Shown here in pieces: positions 25,791 through 37,050 of a stretch of 64,000 nucleotides of DNA. A program made the translations under genes and the position numbers. Origin of the DNA: Thermanaerothrix daxensis (GTDB taxonomy: Bacteria > Chloroflexota > Anaerolineae > Anaerolineales > Anaerolineaceae); the NCBI RefSeq assembly GCF_001306145.1, contig NZ_LGKO01000002.1, positions 992,001-1,056,000 on the forward strand, written 5' to 3'. Numbering within the stretch: the first letter of the stretch is position 1; every line of letters begins with the position of its first letter. The notes below the pieces were generated by a model that was given only the letters and a program-made list of their open reading frames with translations, made no database searches and had not been told where the DNA came from.

Positions 25791-26993
25791 CTACTTGATC
25801 AGGCTGGTTGTAATTGCAGTGGGACGGATCGAAGCCCGTTGGCTGATGCGGACCTGGCGAAGGGGTTGAGTGCTGAGCAGTCCGAATCGCGCAGCACCTA
25901 GGTAGAGAATTTCCAGGATCAAGTCGCGGTATGTTATGCCATCAGCCTCGGCGATCATACATAAATCGCTATAACCCGGCGAGAGGCCCGGCAAGGTGTT
26001 GATTTCCATCAGGTAGGGTTTGCCATCAGCGCCCAGGCGGATATCCACGCGTGAAATATCCAGGGCTCCAATGGCTTTGTGAGCGAGGATAGCCAGATCA
26101 TTCAACCGGGTAGCGAGAGATTCATCAACAGTAGCGGGGCAAAGATAGAGGGGAGCCCCCTCCTCACCCGGCTGACGCAGCTTGGCTTCATGGCTGTAAA
26201 TACCCGGTGTGATTGAGGTGTTGTGGTAAATTTCCATAATTGGAAAGCGGTGAAAGTCGTCTTCCGCATACCACTCTGGGTGGCGGCTGTACTGCCGGGC
26301 ATGCGGGCCTCCCATCACGGCTACAGTAAACTCGCGGCCTGATAGGTAAGTCTCTACCAAAGCCGGCTGATGATAGGTTTCGATGATCCACTTAACGCGC
26401 TGACGGAGTTGGATCTCATCAAAAACCACAGAATTCTCGTCAGTGCCCATCCCCGTTCCTTCTCGTACCGGCTTAACGAACAGGGGATAACGCAGATCCG
26501 GTGAGATGGGGTCATCAGGTGTTTCAAATTCTTGGAATGCAGCCGTAGGTAGATGATGATCATGCCAGATCCGTTTGGTGACCGTTTTCTCCAATGAGAT
26601 AGCACTGGTCACCACACGTGAAGCCGTGTATGGGATCTTGAGCATCTCAAGTAGCGCCGGCACCTGGGCTTCGCGCCCATCTCCCCCAAGACCTTCGGCG
26701 ATATTAAAACAAATATCTGGACAGTAGTCGCGGAGGGCCTGGGGTAGGTTGCTATCGGCTTGTAAAAAGATGGTGGTGTGACCGTCAGATTCGATGGCCG
26801 TTCGGATGGCCTGGATGGTCTTGGGGCTGTCGAACTCCGCGCCGGCATCGGGTGGCGCATCTTCGGGTATCGGTGTTTCCCCCTTGATATTTGCGATCAC
26901 CGCTACGCGCCACGGACGCGCTGGGCGCGGACGAATATCAGGAGGTTTGTCGTCCTCTGGACTTTCCTGGGTATAATGCTTGATGGTTGTCAT
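25791..26993 (-). CDS. D-alanine-D-alanine ligase family ATP-grasp protein
   Basis: The 400-residue protein has the N-terminal, central and ATP-grasp domains of the Ddl family. Visible are FNIAEGLGGDGREAQVPALLE, YPLFVKPVREGTGMG (ATP lysine and glycine loop), VETYLSGREFTVAVMG and the Mg-binding LMEINTLPGLSPG. It is longer than typical Ddl (about 310-360 residues), with an N-terminal extension. It could make D-Ala-D-Ala or ligate another pair of small acids. The ATG at 26993 has an AGAGGAAAG ribosome-binding site. It is divergent from the uracil-DNA glycosylase gene. Confidence 0.8.
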   Translation of the reverse strand: MTTIKHYTQESPEDDKPPDIRPRPARPWRVAVIANIKGETPIPEDAPPDAGAEFDSPKTIQAIRTAIESDGHTTIFLQADSNLPQALRDYCPDICFNIAEGLGGDGREAQVPALLEMLKIPYTASRVVTSAISLEKTVTKRIWHDHHLPTAAFQEFETPDDPISPDLRYPLFVKPVREGTGMGTDENSVVFDEIQLRQRVKWIIETYHQPALVETYLSGREFTVAVMGGPHARQYSRHPEWYAEDDFHRFPIMEIYHNTSITPGIYSHEAKLRQPGEEGAPLYLCPATVDESLATRLNDLAILAHKAIGALDISRVDIRLGADGKPYLMEINTLPGLSPGYSDLCMIAEADGITYRDLILEILYLGAARFGLLSTQPLRQVRISQRASIRPTAITTSLIK

Positions 26994-27004
26994 GGTCTTT
27001 CCTC

Positions 27005-27020
27005 TAAAAATATATTTTTA
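27005..27020. promoter_or_regulatory. AT palindrome in the divergent Ddl-like / UDG gap
   Basis: The perfect 16-bp palindrome TAAAAATATATTTTTA lies 12 bp upstream of the minus-strand ATG and about 36 bp before the UDG ATG. It may be promoter DNA for either gene or just an AT-rich spacer. Confidence 0.3.
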
Positions 27021-27055
27021 TATTGCGGTGGAGAGTATATCGCACTTGCCCAGAA

Positions 27056-27790
27056 ATGCAAGAGGTATTTTTTGAGGTTAGGAGGAGATCAGAGTTGGGA
27101 GATAATGCTTGCCCAGAGAGTTGGGAGGCTTTTGAAAATCTTATAATCCAATGCCGTCGCTGTGAGCGCCTGGTGGCCTGGCGGGAACAGGTGGCTCTGG
27201 AAAAGCGCCGGGCATATCGAGACTGGGAGTATTGGGGTCGCCCGGTTCCCGGTTTTGGGGATCGCAAGGCAAGGGTCTGGGTAGTCGGGCTGGCGCCGGG
27301 TGCCCATGGTGCCAATCGCACCGGGCGAATGTTTACCGGGGACGGATCTGGAGATTTTTTATACGCGGCACTTTACCGGGCTGGCTTTGCTAATCAACCT
27401 GAGTCTGTGCGCCGTGGCGATGGGTTGATATTAACGGATATCTACATTTCTGCAGTTTGTCGCTGTGCCCCACCTCAAAACCGCCCCACTGAGGAGGAAC
27501 TTCTGAATTGCCAACCTTATCTGGCGTGGGAATATCATCATCTGGATAATCTGCAAGGTATTGTGGCTCTTGGGCAGATTGCCCTCAATGGGGTATTGCG
27601 TTTACTTCGCACTTCGGGGTATCCGGATAGCCACTTTTCGTTTGGGCACGGTGCGTTCTTGCCAGCTGATTCCAATCGTCCCTGGGTGTTGGCTTCTTAC
27701 CATCCAAGTCGCCAAAACACACAGACAGGGCGTCTTACCCAGGAAATGTTTGATGATATTTGGCATCGAGTTCGCGAGTTGTTAAGGTAA
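27056..27790 (+). CDS. Family 5 uracil-DNA glycosylase (UDGb type)
   Basis: This protein of about 244 residues removes uracil and other deaminated bases from DNA. The type-5 signature is strong: CRRCERLVAWREQVA near the N terminus, YWGRPVPGFGD, then motif A in GLAPGAHGANRTGRMFTGDGSGDFLY, and motif B SYHPSRQNTQTGRLT near the C terminus. Iron-sulfur ligands are the cysteines of CRRC plus later ones near TDIYISAVCRC and LLNCQPYL. The ATG at 27056 is the first in frame. A start further downstream is possible because the family begins closer to the first Cys pair. Confidence 0.88.
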   Translation: MQEVFFEVRRRSELGDNACPESWEAFENLIIQCRRCERLVAWREQVALEKRRAYRDWEYWGRPVPGFGDRKARVWVVGLAPGAHGANRTGRMFTGDGSGDFLYAALYRAGFANQPESVRRGDGLILTDIYISAVCRCAPPQNRPTEEELLNCQPYLAWEYHHLDNLQGIVALGQIALNGVLRLLRTSGYPDSHFSFGHGAFLPADSNRPWVLASYHPSRQNTQTGRLTQEMFDDIWHRVRELLR

Positions 27791-27887
27791 CCGTTAAGTG
27801 TATATCCTTTATGGGACTAGATGCTTGTAAGGGGGAGAGAAGAGTAAGTAGAATTAGATATTGATAGATATTGAGGGTCTCAAGCAA

Positions 27888-28640
27888 ATGAAACGCGGAT
27901 TGCGGATTTTCTTGGTAATACTCCTTGTAGGAGTTGTCGGAGTAGGGGCTTTCTTAACCTGGGCCTCGACGCCCCTGGGCCCGATGCCAGAAGCGCAGGC
28001 GGCACTTGAATCGGACGCCCAGGTTGAAGTTCAGCAAGGGCCATGGTTGGCTTTTTTGCCTCGTGCGCAGGAAGCCCGCCTTGGCGTGATCTTTTATCCG
28101 GGAGGGCGGGTGGATTATCGCAGTTATGCGCCGATAGCACGAGCCATTGCGGAACAGGGATATTTGGTAGTTATTAAGCCCATGCCTCTCAACCTGGCTG
28201 TGCTGTCCCCTGAGGCAGCGCGAGAAGTTTTGCGTTCCTACCCGCAAATTGAGACCTGGGTAATTGGTGGACATTCCCTGGGGGGTGCAATGGCGGCCGC
28301 TTTTGTTTACCGGCATCCTCAAGAGGTTCAAGGATTGATTTTATTGGCCGCCTACCCGGCGAACAACTTTTCTTTGCGCTCTTTGGCGATCCCGGTTTTA
28401 TCAATTTCTGCTTCTGAAGATGGGCTTGCCACACCCCAGAAGATTTTCGCCTCACGTTCTTTACTTCCTGAGACGACTCAATGGGTGGTTATCGAGGGAG
28501 GAAATCATGCTGGTTTTGGCTGGTACGGGGATCAGCCGGGAGATGGGCAAGCAAGAATATCTCGTGAAACTCAACAACGGCAGGTTGTAGAGGTCATCAC
28601 TCGCTTCTTAAGGCTGATAGAAGGAGAACAGGGGTCGTGA
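27888..28640 (+). CDS. Alpha/beta hydrolase with N-terminal membrane anchor
   Basis: The 250-residue protein has an N-terminal signal/anchor helix (LRIFLVILLVGVVGVGAFL) and a compact alpha/beta hydrolase domain. The nucleophile elbow is GGHSLGGA, the acid is in ASEDGL and the histidine is in GGNHAGF. The catalytic domain should face outside. The substrate is unknown. The ATG at 27888 (MKRGLRIF) fits a signal start. It is coupled to the next hydrolase by a 4-bp overlap. Confidence 0.82.
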   Translation: MKRGLRIFLVILLVGVVGVGAFLTWASTPLGPMPEAQAALESDAQVEVQQGPWLAFLPRAQEARLGVIFYPGGRVDYRSYAPIARAIAEQGYLVVIKPMPLNLAVLSPEAAREVLRSYPQIETWVIGGHSLGGAMAAAFVYRHPQEVQGLILLAAYPANNFSLRSLAIPVLSISASEDGLATPQKIFASRSLLPETTQWVVIEGGNHAGFGWYGDQPGDGQARISRETQQRQVVEVITRFLRLIEGEQGS

Positions 28641-29635
28641 AATTAGTAAAAGCGTTTGTGATCATTCTAATCGCACTGATATTGGTCGTTGTTGTGGGCC
28701 CTCTCGTTGTTCCCGTTCCGCCTCTGCCGGACGGAATGGATGAAGAGAGTCTGGCCTGGCCTGATAGCCAGTTTATTGAATTGAATGGGTTGAAGATCCA
28801 CTATCAGCGCTACGGTGAAGGTCAGCCGGTAATGATTCTGCTACACGGTTATGGGGCCAGTACATTTTCGTGGCGTGAGGTACTAAAGCCGCTAGGAGCC
28901 CATGGCACGGCGATTGCTTTTGACCGCCCGGGATTTGGATTAACTGAACGTCCCTTGCCGGAAGAGTGGGAGGGGCCAAACCCCTATACGTTGGATTTTC
29001 AAGTCGATCTGGTGATCGCGCTGATGGATGCTATTCAGGCACCTCAGGCCATTCTGATCGGCAATTCTGCTGGTGGCACGGTGGCGTTATACACAGCGCT
29101 GAAGTATCCCGAGCGGGTACAGGGACTGGTATTGGTGGATGCTGCCATTTACAGAGGAGGTGGCGCGCCGGCCTGGATACGCCCTTTATTGAATACCCCT
29201 CAAATGAACCGGTTGGGTCCGCTGATGGTTCGTTCGTTGGCGGGTGAACGAGGCATGCAGTTCTTACGCTCCGCCTGGCATGATCCTAGCAAAATCACGG
29301 ATGAGATCATTGCGGGTTATCGTCGCCCTTTGCAGGCAAAGAATTGGGATCGCGCCTTATGGGAACTGACGAAAGTCAGCAGTTCCTCTAATCTCTACCA
29401 GAGACTGGGGGAGGTGATGCAGCCCGTTTTGGTCATCAGTGGTGATGATGATCGCATTGTGCCCACAGAGGAGAGTATTCGCCTGGCGCGGGAACTGTCC
29501 AATGCGCATCTTTTTATTATCCCTAATTGTGGACATGTGCCGCAGGAGGAGTGTCCTGAGGCGTTTCTGCATGCTCTCTTAACTTTTGTCATGAGCATTG
29601 ATAATCTTAAGAATCCAAAGGAGATACGGGGATGA
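28637..29635 (+). CDS. Alpha/beta hydrolase, extracytoplasmic
   Basis: The 332-residue protein starts at GTG, overlapping the upstream stop (GTGA), with an AAGGAG ribosome-binding site. An N-terminal hydrophobic helix (residues 5-30) is followed by an alpha/beta hydrolase fold: oxyanion segment LHGYGAS, nucleophile GNSAGG, acid in ISGDDDRIVP and histidine in PNCGHVPQEE. It looks like an epoxide-hydrolase/esterase type enzyme acting outside the membrane. Its stop overlaps the start of the peroxiredoxin-like gene (ATGA), so three genes form a coupled operon. Confidence 0.85.
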   Translation: MKLVKAFVIILIALILVVVVGPLVVPVPPLPDGMDEESLAWPDSQFIELNGLKIHYQRYGEGQPVMILLHGYGASTFSWREVLKPLGAHGTAIAFDRPGFGLTERPLPEEWEGPNPYTLDFQVDLVIALMDAIQAPQAILIGNSAGGTVALYTALKYPERVQGLVLVDAAIYRGGGAPAWIRPLLNTPQMNRLGPLMVRSLAGERGMQFLRSAWHDPSKITDEIIAGYRRPLQAKNWDRALWELTKVSSSSNLYQRLGEVMQPVLVISGDDDRIVPTEESIRLARELSNAHLFIIPNCGHVPQEECPEAFLHALLTFVMSIDNLKNPKEIRG

Positions 29636-30108
29636 GCAAACGCTTGAGCGTTGGGGATAAAGCACCCGATTTTGAGTTAAAAGATACGCGGGGAAATACT
29701 GTCAGGTTATCAAATCTGCGCGGGCAACCTGTGGTCCTTGTTTTTAACCGTGGGTTTGCCTGACCGTATTGCGTAAAGCATATGGCGCAGTTGCGCCAGG
29801 ATCATGAAGCATTTGCACAGCGAGGTGCACAGGTTCTTATTGTAGGTCCAGATGGTCCACGGGCTTTCCAACGCTTTTGGGAGGAGCAGGCAATGCCATT
29901 TATTGGTCTCTCGGATGTTGGGTCTGTGGTGAGTCAGCATTATCAACAAGAAGTTAACTTGCTTAAATTGGGCCGGGTGCCCGCGGTATTTATCATAGAT
30001 CCGAATGGGATCATTCGCTATGCCCATTACGCCCAAAATATGGCCGATATCCCACACAACACACAGCTCTTTGAGGTATTAGACGCAATAAACGTAAAAA
30101 AGGATTAA
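29632..30108 (+). CDS. Peroxiredoxin-like selenoprotein (in-frame UGA read as selenocysteine)
   Basis: The frame from the ATG at 29632, behind AAAGGAG, encodes 158 residues if the TGA at 29761-29763 is read through. The protein is an AhpC/TSA-type thioredoxin fold: VGDKAPDFELKDTRGN at the N terminus, VVLVFNRGFA-U-PYC at the active site, RVPAVFIIDPNG with the cis-proline, and a normal C terminus. The TGA is codon 44, exactly where the family has the peroxidatic Cys of the CxxC motif, so it reads as U-x-x-C. Both flanks stay in one frame with strong homology. A 6-bp stem with tetraloop AGTT follows 19 bases after the TGA. Selenocysteine genes (selA, selB, selC, selD) are outside the window. Conventional gene calling would start at ATG 29782 and lose the N terminus. 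Confidence 0.85.
29783..29798 (+). promoter_or_regulatory. Candidate bacterial SECIS hairpin
   Basis: TGGCGC (29783-29788) pairs with GCGCCA (29793-29798) around the loop AGTT (29789-29792), a perfect 6-bp stem. The loop starts 26 bases after the last base of the TGA, inside the 16-37 nt range reported for bacterial SECIS elements, and has G as its second base as expected for SelB binding. An overlapping alternative stem uses bases 29768-29773 and 29786-29791. Confidence 0.65.
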
Positions 30109-30133
30109 AGTCACATTGGTTTTTCTCAATCAT

Positions 30134-30175
30134 ACTGAAAGCCATTACCTATGAACTGAAAGCCATTACCTATGA
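30134..30175. repeat. Tandem direct repeat, 2 x 21 bp
   Basis: Two identical 21-bp units (30134-30154 and 30155-30175) begin ACTGAAAGCC and are followed by ACTG of a third. They lie in the 148-bp gap after the selenoprotein gene. Nothing else of note is seen in that gap. Confidence 0.85.
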
Positions 30176-30256
30176 ACTGTGGGATGCAGGAAGATGCAGG
30201 CCTCCCAGGAGAGTTAAGGGGCTTTAGATGGGCTGTTCAATTAAAGGGGCGCTAAT

Positions 30257-32913
<2,657 letters not shown>

Positions 32914-32919
32914 ATTAAC

Positions 32920-34560
32920 TTAAACTGCCTCCATTTCAAAAGGCTGGATGGGTACTCTCGCATACTCGCATGCGGCTTTCACGAAGGCTTTAAAGAGCGG
33001 GTGAGGTCGCGTGGGGCGCGAGAGGAACTCGGGATGAAACTGGGTACCCAGCATGAAGGGATGATCGGCCAATTCCGCAATTTCTACCAGGCGCCCATCC
33101 GGGGAGAGCCCGGAGAATATCATTCCGGCCTCTTCAAACACCTGGCGGTAAGTATTGTTAAATTCAAAGCGGTGACGATGGCGCTCCTGTACCAGGCTCT
33201 CCTGATAGGCTTGTGCCGCTTTGGTACCGGGTTTCAGTTGGCAGGGATACAACCCCAGGCGCATTGTGCCCCCCATTTCAGTAATTTGTTGTTGCTCAGG
33301 GAGCAGATCAATGACCGGGTAGGGTGTGGTTCTATCAAATTCGGTTGAATTTGCTCGCTCATCATTGAAGATGTAACGGGCAAATTCTACTACCATCAAT
33401 TGCATACCCAGACACAAGCCGAGATAAGGAACTTTATGGGTGCGGGCGTAGCGAGCAGCCAAAATCTTGCCCTCGATCCCGCGTGAGCCAAAACCTCCTG
33501 GCACTAAGATGCCGTGGGCTTCTTCGAGCATTTCCAGGGATCGTCCGCGCTCCAAATCGGTCGCATGGATCCATAAGATCTCCACCTCTACGCCTAAATG
33601 AAGAGCTGCGTGCTTGAGCGCCTCCCGCACGCTCATATAGGCATCGTGCAGTTCAACGTATTTGCCAACCAGTGCAATTTTTACTTTAGGTTTTTCGCGG
33701 CGTACTTGTGCAACCAACCTCCGCCATAAGTTCCAATCGGGTTGGCGACGGGTTTCCAGCCCCAAACGTTCTAAGATGAAATCTGCTACCCCTGCCTCTT
33801 CTAACAGCAGCGGCACTTCGTACAAAACAGATGTGGTTGTCATGGGGACGACAGCCCGGCGATCCACATCACAATAGAGGGAGATTTTGTCTAGAAGACT
33901 GCGCTCTACCGGGTAGTCGGAGCGAGCAATGATCATATCGGGGTTGATACCAATCGAACGCAGTTCACTTACCGAATGCTGAGTAGGTTTGGTTTTAAGT
34001 TCGCCAGTGGCACCAATGTAGGGCAGCCATGTCACGTGAATATACATGGTATTTTCACGCCCTAGTTCCCGGCGCAACTGACGCAGGGACTCAAGGAATG
34101 GTTGGCTTTCGATATCTCCAACGGTCCCCCCAACCTCCACCAGGACGATCTCGGCGTTGGTTGTCTTGGCAACCAGCGTAATTCGGCGCTTAATTTCGTT
34201 AGTAATATGCGGGATCACCTGAATTGTGCCACCGAGGAAGTCTCCTCGCCGCTCTTTGCTGATGATCTCGGCGTAAATCTGGCCGGTAGTGGTGTTGCAG
34301 ACGCGGTTGAGGCGTACATCCATGAAACGTTCATAATGACCGAGATCTAAATCCGTTTCTGCTCCATCATCCAGTACGTAAACTTCGCCGTGCTGATAGG
34401 GACTCATGGTGCCAGGGTCAACGTTGAGGTAAGGGTCTAGTTTTTGGGCAGTTACAGCGAAGCCGCGCTCTTTAAGTGTGCGCCCAATGGCTGCTGCGGT
34501 CACTCCTTTCCCAACGGAAGAAACCACACCTCCGGTGAAGAAGATATATTTAGTCGCCAC
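32920..34560 (-). CDS. pyrG: CTP synthase
   Basis: The 546-residue enzyme aminates UTP to CTP. The synthase domain starts KYIFFTGGVVSSVGKG and carries the P-loop, GTVGDIESQPFLE and KTKPTQHSV. The glutaminase domain has the nucleophile Cys in PYLGLCLGMQ and the His/Glu pair in GTQFHPEF. The start is GTG with a GGAGG ribosome-binding site. It is transcribed toward eno. The long leader contains a strong hairpin. Confidence 0.97.
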   Translation of the reverse strand: MATKYIFFTGGVVSSVGKGVTAAAIGRTLKERGFAVTAQKLDPYLNVDPGTMSPYQHGEVYVLDDGAETDLDLGHYERFMDVRLNRVCNTTTGQIYAEIISKERRGDFLGGTIQVIPHITNEIKRRITLVAKTTNAEIVLVEVGGTVGDIESQPFLESLRQLRRELGRENTMYIHVTWLPYIGATGELKTKPTQHSVSELRSIGINPDMIIARSDYPVERSLLDKISLYCDVDRRAVVPMTTTSVLYEVPLLLEEAGVADFILERLGLETRRQPDWNLWRRLVAQVRREKPKVKIALVGKYVELHDAYMSVREALKHAALHLGVEVEILWIHATDLERGRSLEMLEEAHGILVPGGFGSRGIEGKILAARYARTHKVPYLGLCLGMQLMVVEFARYIFNDERANSTEFDRTTPYPVIDLLPEQQQITEMGGTMRLGLYPCQLKPGTKAAQAYQESLVQERHRHRFEFNNTYRQVFEEAGMIFSGLSPDGRLVEIAELADHPFMLGTQFHPEFLSRPTRPHPLFKAFVKAACEYARVPIQPFEMEAV

Positions 34561-34876
34561 AGATTGTTTGCCTCCTGCACATTAAGTTTGCTTATACGGA
34601 ATCGTTGGTTATAAGGAATAATCTCGACATAGAGAGAGGGAGGGTCGGTGATCCGACGCCTCCCTCTGTGCGGGCTTGGATAGACTCTCTGGGCATGACC
34701 ACATGGTTGAAAACCAGCGTATCCCGGATAGACAATTTTGGACATTCATTGGCCTTAAGTTTACCATAATCTGAATGGGCATTGGCTTTTTGGTACTGAT
34801 CTCTCCTCTCGACGGCTGAAACACATGCGAAGAGGCGGGACACCGTCCCGCCTCTTTATGAGTGCCGAATGTGGCT
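34561..34876. other. 316-bp gene-free region with two strong hairpins
   Basis: This gap separates the S1-domain gene from pyrG, both on the minus strand. Near the S1 stop is a perfect 11-bp stem (34831-34841 with 34845-34855, loop ACC), probably a weak terminator. Nearer pyrG is a longer hairpin at about 34636-34667: nine pairs AGAGGGAGG/CCTCCCTCT, one bulged C, then GTCGG/CCGAC around ATCA. There is no T run after it on the minus strand. No open reading frame or known RNA family is recognised. Confidence 0.6.
34831..34855 (-). terminator. Hairpin downstream of the S1-domain gene
   Basis: AGAGGCGGGAC pairs perfectly with GTCCCGCCTCT, loop of 3. It lies 22 bp after the S1 gene stop. The following bases are TCGC on the minus strand, so termination is plausible but not canonical. 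Confidence 0.45.
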
Positions 34877-35776
34877 TTATGACTGGCTGACGTTAGAACG
34901 ATGTTCAAGGGTGCGGCTTAGAATAGCCTCCTGCTCCGGGGAAAGCGTTTTGGCTTTTTTCGCTTTGGCTTCTTCTTTGCGTTGTTTGGCACGCTCCATG
35001 GCTTCACGAAGCGCCAGTTCCATGACTGTTGGCTCGGATTCAGTAGGTTGGACTTCTTCCATGGAATTGATCAGGTCATCCAGATTGAGGGCCTCTTCGT
35101 CAGCTTTGCTCCGGGCGCGCTTGCGCCGTTTCTCGCGTTCCTTGTCACGCGTTTTTTCTTTGCTGACCGTCTGATCGTGTGCCTGGGCTTCCTTCTTTTC
35201 AACGGGAGTGCGCTTCTTTTCCTCCGCTGGCTTGGGATGGACTTCCTGAACGGGTTCGGGTTGCAGGGCTTTCAAACTGAGTTTTATCTGCTTCTTCTTG
35301 CGGATGACCTCGATGACTTTGACCTCAACCTCATCACCTTCCTGAACCACCTCGGTGGGGGTTTTCACATATCCGTGGGAAAGTTCACTAATATGAATCA
35401 GCCCTGGTCGTTCAGCCCCGATGTCCACAAAAGCACCAAAGGGCTCAATGCGGACAACCTTGCCCTTGACAACCATCTCGGGTTTTATGTCTTTCCACTC
35501 GAGGTCGAGGGGCTTCTTTAGGGTGAGTTCAATGCGTTCACCCTTCACCCGGCGCACCCACACGTCCAGAGTTTGCCCTTCTTCCAGTACCTCTTTGATG
35601 TGTTTGATGGGCTGCCCTGGTGTAGGGGAAGGGATTTGTGAGATGTGCAAAACCCCTTTTGCCACGCCAAGATCAATCACGGCCCCTGCCAGATTAAGTT
35701 TGATGACCCTGCCAGTAAACTTCATTTTAGGTTTGATTTCTACCTTGTCGGCTTCCACGGCCACCATGTTTTCCAT
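34877..35776 (-). CDS. S1 RNA-binding domain protein (two S1 domains, charged tail)
   Basis: The 299-residue protein has two S1/OB domains: about residues 12-80 (FTGRVIKLNLAGAVIDLG, GVLHISQI) and 90-165 (VKGKVVRIEPFGAFVDIG, GLIHISELSHG). A highly charged tail of about 130 residues, rich in Lys/Glu/Arg (KEKTRDKEREKRRKR and similar), ends the protein. It resembles shortened ribosomal protein S1 or general stress protein 13 relatives; a role in mRNA binding or translation is likely. The ATG at 35776 is preferred because GGGAG lies at the right distance. A near-perfect promoter lies upstream. Confidence 0.82.
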   Translation of the reverse strand: MENMVAVEADKVEIKPKMKFTGRVIKLNLAGAVIDLGVAKGVLHISQIPSPTPGQPIKHIKEVLEEGQTLDVWVRRVKGERIELTLKKPLDLEWKDIKPEMVVKGKVVRIEPFGAFVDIGAERPGLIHISELSHGYVKTPTEVVQEGDEVEVKVIEVIRKKKQIKLSLKALQPEPVQEVHPKPAEEKKRTPVEKKEAQAHDQTVSKEKTRDKEREKRRKRARSKADEEALNLDDLINSMEEVQPTESEPTVMELALREAMERAKQRKEEAKAKKAKTLSPEQEAILSRTLEHRSNVSQS

Positions 35777-35816
35777 AAACCACACTCCCGTTTCCAATCT
35801 CAGTCAGCGAACAGGG

Positions 35817-35845
35817 ATTATACCCCCGCTGGTAACAACTGTCAA
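35817..35845 (-). promoter_or_regulatory. Consensus sigma-70 promoter of the S1-domain gene
   Basis: On the minus strand, TTGACA (35840-35845) and TATAAT (35817-35822) both match consensus with a 17-bp spacer. Transcription would start near 35810, giving a leader of about 34 nt. Confidence 0.85.
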
Positions 35846-35898
35846 ATTGTGCGCGGGTGAAATTTGGCACAAGGGGCCAGTATGAAATGTTTTGAGAC

Positions 35899-37044
35899 TC
35901 AGCGTGACTCACCCAGAGTCAGGGTGACTTGAAGAGTTTTTGAGCGCCGTACCAGTTCAACGGTTACCTCGTCCCCTGGCTTAAAACTGAAGAGTACGTT
36001 GATGAAGGGGTGGTTGGCATCAATGGCCAAATTGCCGATGCGTGTAATAATATCACCGGGGCGGATACCGGCGGTCTCAGCAGGGCTCCCCTCAATTACC
36101 TCAGAGACGTAAATTCCCCACTCAACCGGCAGATTGTACTGCTGGGCCAGAGTGGGATTGATCGGCTGCCAACGGACCCCCAGGAAGGGGCGGGATACAT
36201 ATCCCTTTTCGATAATCTGAGTGGCAACGGCCTGGACAGTGTTAGAGGGGATGGCAAACCCTAAACCTTCTACGGTAACTCCGCTACTGGATGTACGGAC
36301 AATAAGGGTGTTTACACCGATGACCTCGCCTGCCAGGTTCACCAAGGGGCCACCTGAATTTCCCTGGTTAATGGCGGCATCGGTTTGCAGCAGTCCTTCC
36401 AGGTAGTAACCTTCGCCCGTGTCAATTGCACGCCCGGTGGCACTAATCACTCCCACAGTGACCGAGTTTTTAAAATCTCCCAAGGGAGATCCGATGGCAA
36501 TGACGGTTTCGCCGGGGCGCAGTTCATCGGAGTTTCCCAATGTAACAACGGCAGGTACATCCCCATCCATCTTCAGGACAGCCAAATCGGAGAAACGATC
36601 ACGCCCGATCACTTGAGCCGGGCGCTCTTCCCCGGAAAGCAAGACGATGTGGACCGACTCGGCGCCTTCTACCACGTGGTTATTGGTAATGACATAGCCT
36701 TCCTGGGAAATGATGAAGCCACTGCCGCTGGAGGTTCCCCCGGGAATCACCCCGAAAAAGCCTAGTTGGTCGGGCATTTTGGCCACCACAGTAACAACGG
36801 CCGGGCTGACCTTTTCTACTACCTGTGTAATGGTGGTCTCGATTTGCGTGGTTTGGACGAAGAGATGGGCCACGGGAGTGGGGCTGGGTTGGAGGGTGGG
36901 TTCGATAAAGGGGGTGGAGGGAGCGGACACAAGCCTCTGATTTTGGAAGAGGTAGTAAGCAACCAGGCCACCTCCTAATCCCCCACAAAGTGCTGCTGCA
37001 ATGAGCAGCCCAAATAAGATAAGGAACAGGACTGGGCGCTTCAT
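35899..37044 (-). CDS. HtrA/DegP-type serine protease with PDZ domain
   Basis: The 381-residue envelope protease has an N-terminal membrane anchor (VLFLILFGLLIAAALCGG), a Ser/Pro/Thr linker, a trypsin-like domain with the triad His in VITNNHVV, Asp in SDLAVLKMD and Ser in NQGNSGGPLV, and one PDZ domain near the C terminus (about 285-375: WGIYVSEVIEGSPAETAGIRPGD). It degrades or refolds misfolded exported proteins. It starts 6 bp after the CtpA-type gene, so both protease genes form one operon. Confidence 0.93.
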   Translation of the reverse strand: MKRPVLFLILFGLLIAAALCGGLGGGLVAYYLFQNQRLVSAPSTPFIEPTLQPSPTPVAHLFVQTTQIETTITQVVEKVSPAVVTVVAKMPDQLGFFGVIPGGTSSGSGFIISQEGYVITNNHVVEGAESVHIVLLSGEERPAQVIGRDRFSDLAVLKMDGDVPAVVTLGNSDELRPGETVIAIGSPLGDFKNSVTVGVISATGRAIDTGEGYYLEGLLQTDAAINQGNSGGPLVNLAGEVIGVNTLIVRTSSSGVTVEGLGFAIPSNTVQAVATQIIEKGYVSRPFLGVRWQPINPTLAQQYNLPVEWGIYVSEVIEGSPAETAGIRPGDIITRIGNLAIDANHPFINVLFSFKPGDEVTVELVRRSKTLQVTLTLGESR

Positions 37045-37050
37045 AGTTTC

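Noticed and set aside
29782-30108. Peroxiredoxin-like gene starting at ATG 29782 as a separate short protein
   Set aside because: This start would remove the first two beta strands and the active-site residue. The upstream frame has a strong ribosome-binding site and matching homology, so read-through of UGA is the better model.
29632-30108. Peroxiredoxin-like gene as a pseudogene with a nonsense mutation
   Set aside because: The only lesion is TGA exactly at the redox Cys position with a hairpin at SECIS distance, while the rest of the frame is intact. Random decay is less likely, though it cannot be excluded without the Sec genes.
34636-34667. pyrG hairpin as a classical CTP-sensing attenuator
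   Set aside because: There is no T run after the stem on the minus strand and no G-rich transcript start was identified.
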